Assembly (NCBI GenBank): GCA_963931655.1
Contig: OZ007036.1
Coordinates: 930,001-994,000, forward strand
Reading direction: 5' to 3'
Length of the DNA stretch: 64,000 bases
Source: Butyricicoccus_B sp017886875
GTDB lineage: Bacteria > Bacillota > Clostridia > Oscillospirales > Butyricicoccaceae
Each line of letters begins with the position of its first letter. The first letter of the stretch is position 1. Below, in pieces: positions 60,887 through 64,000 of this stretch. Made by a program: the position numbers and the translations under genes. The notes beneath the pieces are model-generated. The model worked only from the letters and a program-made list of their open reading frames with translations. It did no database searches and was not told the DNA's origin.

Positions 60887-61540
60887 TTATTCCTCATTTT
60901 TAAGTTTTCCTGTTAAAGAAAACTCAACCCATTCTGCAATATTTACAGCATGGTCACCAATACGTTCAAAATATTTAGAAATCATCATTTCATCAATAGC
61001 GTGTTCATCAATATTTTCATTTTCACGAATACTTGTCATAAGCTTTTTACGAATATTGTTAAACTGCTCATCAACAACATCATCATAATCAATAACTTCA
61101 TGAACAAGCTCAATATCCTTACGAACAAAAGCGTCAATAGCACCGCTTACCATTTTAATAGTAGCTTTTGCCATTTCCTTTAATTCAACTGCGGTAATAA
61201 GCACCGCATTTTGCTCACAAAGCATAACAGTAAGTTGAGCTATATCAGCCGCTTGGTCGCCCACACGCTCAATATCTGTAATCATTTTCATAGCAGCAGA
61301 AATCATACGAAGGTCTGATGCTACAGGCTGTTGCTGCATAAGCAGTTTTAAACAGATATGCTCAATCTCACGTTCTTTTTCATCTATTGCATTATCAGAC
61401 TCAGCAACCTTAGTAGCAAGCTCAATATCACGATTTTCAAGAGCTCTAGCCGCAGAAGCTATAGCTGATTCTACCATAGCACCCATAGTAATAATCTGTT
61501 CATTTAGGTTGTGTAATTGTGCTTCAAAACGATTTCTCAT
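60887..61540 (-). CDS. phoU: Phosphate signalling protein PhoU
   Basis: 217 residues from the ATG at 61540; GGGTGAT, which overlaps the pstB stop, is its ribosome binding site, so a longer frame is rejected. Two three-helix bundles are evident, with the repeated metal-binding pattern KMITDIERVGDQAADIAQL near 95 and SKYFERIGDHAVNIAEWVEF near 190. PhoU links Pst transport state to PhoR and restrains phosphate uptake. Confidence 0.94.
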   Translation of the reverse strand: MRNRFEAQLHNLNEQIITMGAMVESAIASAARALENRDIELATKVAESDNAIDEKEREIEHICLKLLMQQQPVASDLRMISAAMKMITDIERVGDQAADIAQLTVMLCEQNAVLITAVELKEMAKATIKMVSGAIDAFVRKDIELVHEVIDYDDVVDEQFNNIRKKLMTSIRENENIDEHAIDEMMISKYFERIGDHAVNIAEWVEFSLTGKLKNEE

Positions 61541-61547
61541 AATTATA

Positions 61548-62300
61548 TCACCCAAATCTTCCTGTAATATAGTCCTCTGTACGCTTATCCTTTGGAACAG
61601 AGAACAATGTTTCTGTATCATTCATTTCAACAACTTCACCCATAAGGAAAAAAGCTGTCTTATCTGAAATACGAGTTGCTTGCTGCATATTATGAGTAAC
61701 TATAACGATAGTATAATCTTTTTTAAGCTCTAATACAAGGTCTTCTATTTTAGCTGTAGAAATTGGGTCAAGAGCAGAAGTCGGTTCGTCCATTAAAAGC
61801 ACTTCTGGAGTTGTAGCAAGAGCACGGGCAATACAAAGACGCTGCTGCTGACCACCTGACATACCAAGAGCATTTTTATTAAGTCTATCCTTAACTTCGT
61901 CCCAGATAGCAGCCTGTTTTAAACTTCTTTCAACTATTTCATCAAGTTTAGCACGGTTTCTAATACCATGAGTTCTAGGGCCATAAGCTACATTATCATA
62001 AATAGACATTGGAAATGGGTTTGGCTTTTGGAAAACCATACCCACTCTACGCCTAAGTTCACTTACATCAACACTTTTATCATAGATATCTTGACCATCA
62101 AGTTTCATACTACCTGTTATAACGCAGCCTTCAACTAAATCATTCATACGGTTTAGTGATTTTAAAAGTGTAGATTTACCGCAACCAGAAGGGCCAATAA
62201 AAGCAGTAATTTCCTGTGATGGAATGTTTAAAGAAATATCTTTTAATGCATGAAACTTACCATAATGTAAGTCAACATGTTCAACTGTAATTTTATCCAT
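61548..62300 (-). CDS. pstB: Phosphate ABC transporter ATPase PstB
   Basis: 250 residues. Walker A is GPSGCGKSTLLKSLNRMNDL, the Q-loop FQKPNPFPMSIYDNVAYGPR is diagnostic for PstB, the signature is MSGGQQQRLCIARALA, Walker B LLMDEPTSALDPIS and the switch VTHNMQQATRIS. The C-terminus TEDYITGRFG is typical. It lies 21 bases after pstA. Confidence 0.97.
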   Translation of the reverse strand: MDKITVEHVDLHYGKFHALKDISLNIPSQEITAFIGPSGCGKSTLLKSLNRMNDLVEGCVITGSMKLDGQDIYDKSVDVSELRRRVGMVFQKPNPFPMSIYDNVAYGPRTHGIRNRAKLDEIVERSLKQAAIWDEVKDRLNKNALGMSGGQQQRLCIARALATTPEVLLMDEPTSALDPISTAKIEDLVLELKKDYTIVIVTHNMQQATRISDKTAFFLMGEVVEMNDTETLFSVPKDKRTEDYITGRFG

Positions 62301-62321
62301 AATTATCCTCCGAATTGGTTG

Positions 62322-63176
62322 TTACTTATTAACACCGATTTTCTTTGCAGCAATATTACTTAAAGCGTTGATAACAAATACCATTATAAGTAATACAACA
62401 CCTGTTGCATAGGCTTCGCCTGTATGGAAACCTTCACTTGAAAGAATGTACATATGTACAGCAAGTGTACGAGTAGAGTCTAAAAGGAAATCGCTACCAA
62501 CTGCAATTTCTGCAACAGTACCAGCAGTATAGATAAGAGCCGCTGTTTCACCTACAATACGACCAATAGCAAGAATTACACCCGCTAAAATACCCGGAAC
62601 AGCACTTGGAAGAACTGCTCTAAAAACAGTACGCAGTTTACCTGCACCAAGACCAAATGACGCTTCACGATACATTTGAGGCACAGAAATCAGTGCTTCT
62701 TCTGTTGTACGAATAACAAGAGGTAAAATCATAATTGCAACTGTTAAAGCACCAGAAATAAGAGATAATCCCATTTGCAAACGCTGAACAAAAAACAGCA
62801 TACCAAACAAACCATAAACAATAGATGGTATACCAGAAAGCGTTTCAGCGGTCATACGAATGACTTCAACAAGTTTGCTGCCCTTTTTAGCATATTCCAC
62901 CAGATATATAGCAGTAAACACACCTAAAGGAACTGCAATAATAAGTGCAAGCACTGTCATTTGAATTGTGTTTATAAGAGATGGCAGCATTGAAACATTT
63001 TCTGAATTATATTCAAGAGCAAACAAAGAAGGTTTTAAATAAGGAATACCATTTATAAGAATATAAGCAATAATGAAAATAAGAGCTGCAAATGTTATTA
63101 AAGCTGCTACTGCAACTAATATTTTTAATATTAAGCTTAATGGTCTTTTGCGTTTTGATTTAATCTCAGCCTGCAT
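62322..63176 (-). CDS. pstA: Phosphate ABC transporter permease PstA
   Basis: 284 residues, six membrane helices. It has the PstA patterns INGIPYLKPSLF in the first periplasmic loop, AVPLGVFTAIYLVEYAKKG near 80, TLSGIPSIVYGLFG near 113 and the EAA loop EASFGLGAGKLRTVFRAVLP. It overlaps the end of pstC by 11 bases. Confidence 0.94.
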   Translation of the reverse strand: MQAEIKSKRKRPLSLILKILVAVAALITFAALIFIIAYILINGIPYLKPSLFALEYNSENVSMLPSLINTIQMTVLALIIAVPLGVFTAIYLVEYAKKGSKLVEVIRMTAETLSGIPSIVYGLFGMLFFVQRLQMGLSLISGALTVAIMILPLVIRTTEEALISVPQMYREASFGLGAGKLRTVFRAVLPSAVPGILAGVILAIGRIVGETAALIYTAGTVAEIAVGSDFLLDSTRTLAVHMYILSSEGFHTGEAYATGVVLLIMVFVINALSNIAAKKIGVNK

Positions 63177-64000
63177 TTGGGTCCCTCCTCTTTAGAACAG
63201 AGAATGATATATTGATAATCAAGATGAAAACAAAGAGAACTACACCGGTCGCAATAAGAACTTCTCTGTGAAGACCTTCTGCATAAGCCATATCCATAAC
63301 GATATTACCAGTAAGTGTTCTAACGCCTTGGAAAATGCTTTCTGGCACTCTTGGCTGGTTACCTGCAACCATTATTACCGCCATTGTTTCACCGATTGCA
63401 CGACCAACACCCAAAATTACACCTGCAAGCACACCAGACTTGGCAGCAGGAAGAACTGTGCGGAAAATTGCTTCTTCATGAGTTGCACCAAGAGCAGTAG
63501 CACCCTCATAATAAGATTGAGGAACAGCTCTAAGAGCTGATTCAGATACACCTATAATAGTAGGTAAAATCATAAGACCTAATAAAATTGATGCAGCTAA
63601 GATTGACTGACCTTTACAGCCATATTCCCTGCCAAATGCTTCTCTAAGCATAGGAACAATAACAACAAGACCAAAGAAACCATAAACAACAGATGGAATA
63701 CCAGCTAAAAGTTCGGTTGCAGATTTAAGAGGACGATATAATTTTTTAGGACAATAAAAAGCCATAAATACAGCAGTAAGTACACCAATAGGAACACCAA
63801 CAATAATTGCACCAGCTGTTACATAAATTGAACCAATAATCATTGGAAAAATTCCAAACTGTGGATTACTTGCGGTAGGCTTCCAACTTGTACCGCCCAA
63901 AAACTTTAAAAATCCCACTTCCTGCATTGCAGGTACACCACTTGCAAACAGGAACACACAAATAAGCACTACGGCAAAGATGGAAGTTAATGCCGCAATC
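63166..64000 (-). CDS. pstC: Phosphate ABC transporter permease PstC, N-terminus outside the window
   Basis: The frame stays open to the window edge, so the start is missing; the visible part is about 277 residues, short of the usual 300 or so. Visible features are the first membrane helix (SIFAVVLICVFLFASG), VGVPIGVLTAVFMAFYCPKK, ELLAGIPSVVYGFFGLVVIV and the EAA loop EGATALGATHEEAIFRTVLP. pstS is expected just beyond the window. Confidence 0.94.
   Translation of the reverse strand, partial: IAALTSIFAVVLICVFLFASGVPAMQEVGFLKFLGGTSWKPTASNPQFGIFPMIIGSIYVTAGAIIVGVPIGVLTAVFMAFYCPKKLYRPLKSATELLAGIPSVVYGFFGLVVIVPMLREAFGREYGCKGQSILAASILLGLMILPTIIGVSESALRAVPQSYYEGATALGATHEEAIFRTVLPAAKSGVLAGVILGVGRAIGETMAVIMVAGNQPRVPESIFQGVRTLTGNIVMDMAYAEGLHREVLIATGVVLFVFILIINISFSVLKRRDPNAG

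Noticed and set aside
1..64000. CRISPR arrays, prophage, transposons, toxin-antitoxin or defence islands
   Set aside because: No repeat-spacer arrays, integrases, transposases or recognisable defence genes were seen; the window is core metabolism and transport.
1..64000. tRNA and rRNA genes in the intergenic gaps
   Set aside because: I looked through the gaps for T-loop-like GTTCGA motifs with acceptor stems and found none convincing; a covariance-model search would settle it.

Overview
The window is a compact, AT-rich bacterial chromosome segment with short intergenic gaps, strong GGAGG-type ribosome binding sites, sigma-A promoters and many small hairpin terminators. It carries PolC-type DNA polymerase III, pyruvate:ferredoxin oxidoreductase, a PerR-like Fur protein, the pyrH-frr-uppS-cdsA-dxr-rseP-ispG-polC order, mannose-family PTS genes, an SLH-anchored peptidase and Pst/PhoPR. 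Together these point to an anaerobic Gram-positive member of the Clostridia, plausibly Oscillospirales. No rRNA, tRNA, CRISPR array, prophage or insertion sequence was seen. Most genes lie on the minus strand.

Layout. 1-5.6 kb: a partial CmpB-family membrane protein, pgi, glyA, nth and cysS. 5.6-11.0 kb: a seven-gene minus-strand operon (selD, yedF, yqeB, a cysteine desulfurase-like gene, a DUF3343 gene, xdhC, a mocA-like gene). This is the gene set tied to the labile selenium cofactor of molybdenum hydroxylases. 11.1-19.1 kb: rsmA, three small unknown genes, a YfcE-type phosphoesterase with coaX, a 51-residue gene overlapping a YiiX-like hydrolase gene, truA, an SLH/peptidase M15 gene and comM. 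19.3-25.1 kb: nifJ with a long leader, perR, cysE and a tRNA1(Val)-type methyltransferase. 25.1-31.5 kb: a histidine operon led by a hisZ-hisG fusion and carrying a 27-codon membrane microprotein gene between hisI and hisE. 31.6-42.5 kb: a DUF6054-like gene, then the polC-to-pyrH block of replication, isoprenoid, phospholipid and translation genes.

42.9-55.4 kb is an amino-sugar region: two AraC regulators, a glycerol dehydrogenase, divergent gatZ and gatY, nagA, and an operon for a mannose-family PTS (IIB, IIC, IID), a membrane-anchored helical-repeat protein, IIA, an AgaS-type SIS isomerase/deaminase and YajC. The parts fit the N-acetylgalactosamine route: uptake as GalNAc-6-P, deacetylation, deamination/isomerisation to tagatose-6-P, and aldol cleavage of tagatose-1,6-bisphosphate. 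A dedicated tagatose-6-P kinase is not in the window. 55.4-55.9 kb is a gene-free stretch with phased T-tracts.

55.9-58.4 kb encodes a polar amino acid ABC importer. 58.4-64 kb encodes phosphate control and uptake, transcribed pstC-pstA-pstB-phoU-phoP-phoR, with pstC running off the end.

Nothing here is clearly a wholly new system. The least explained items are the 27-residue protein inside the his operon, the three-gene small-protein cluster at 12.0-12.9 kb, the passenger genes of the PTS operon, and several dense regulatory arrangements, notably a palindromic -35 box apparently shared by two divergent promoters.
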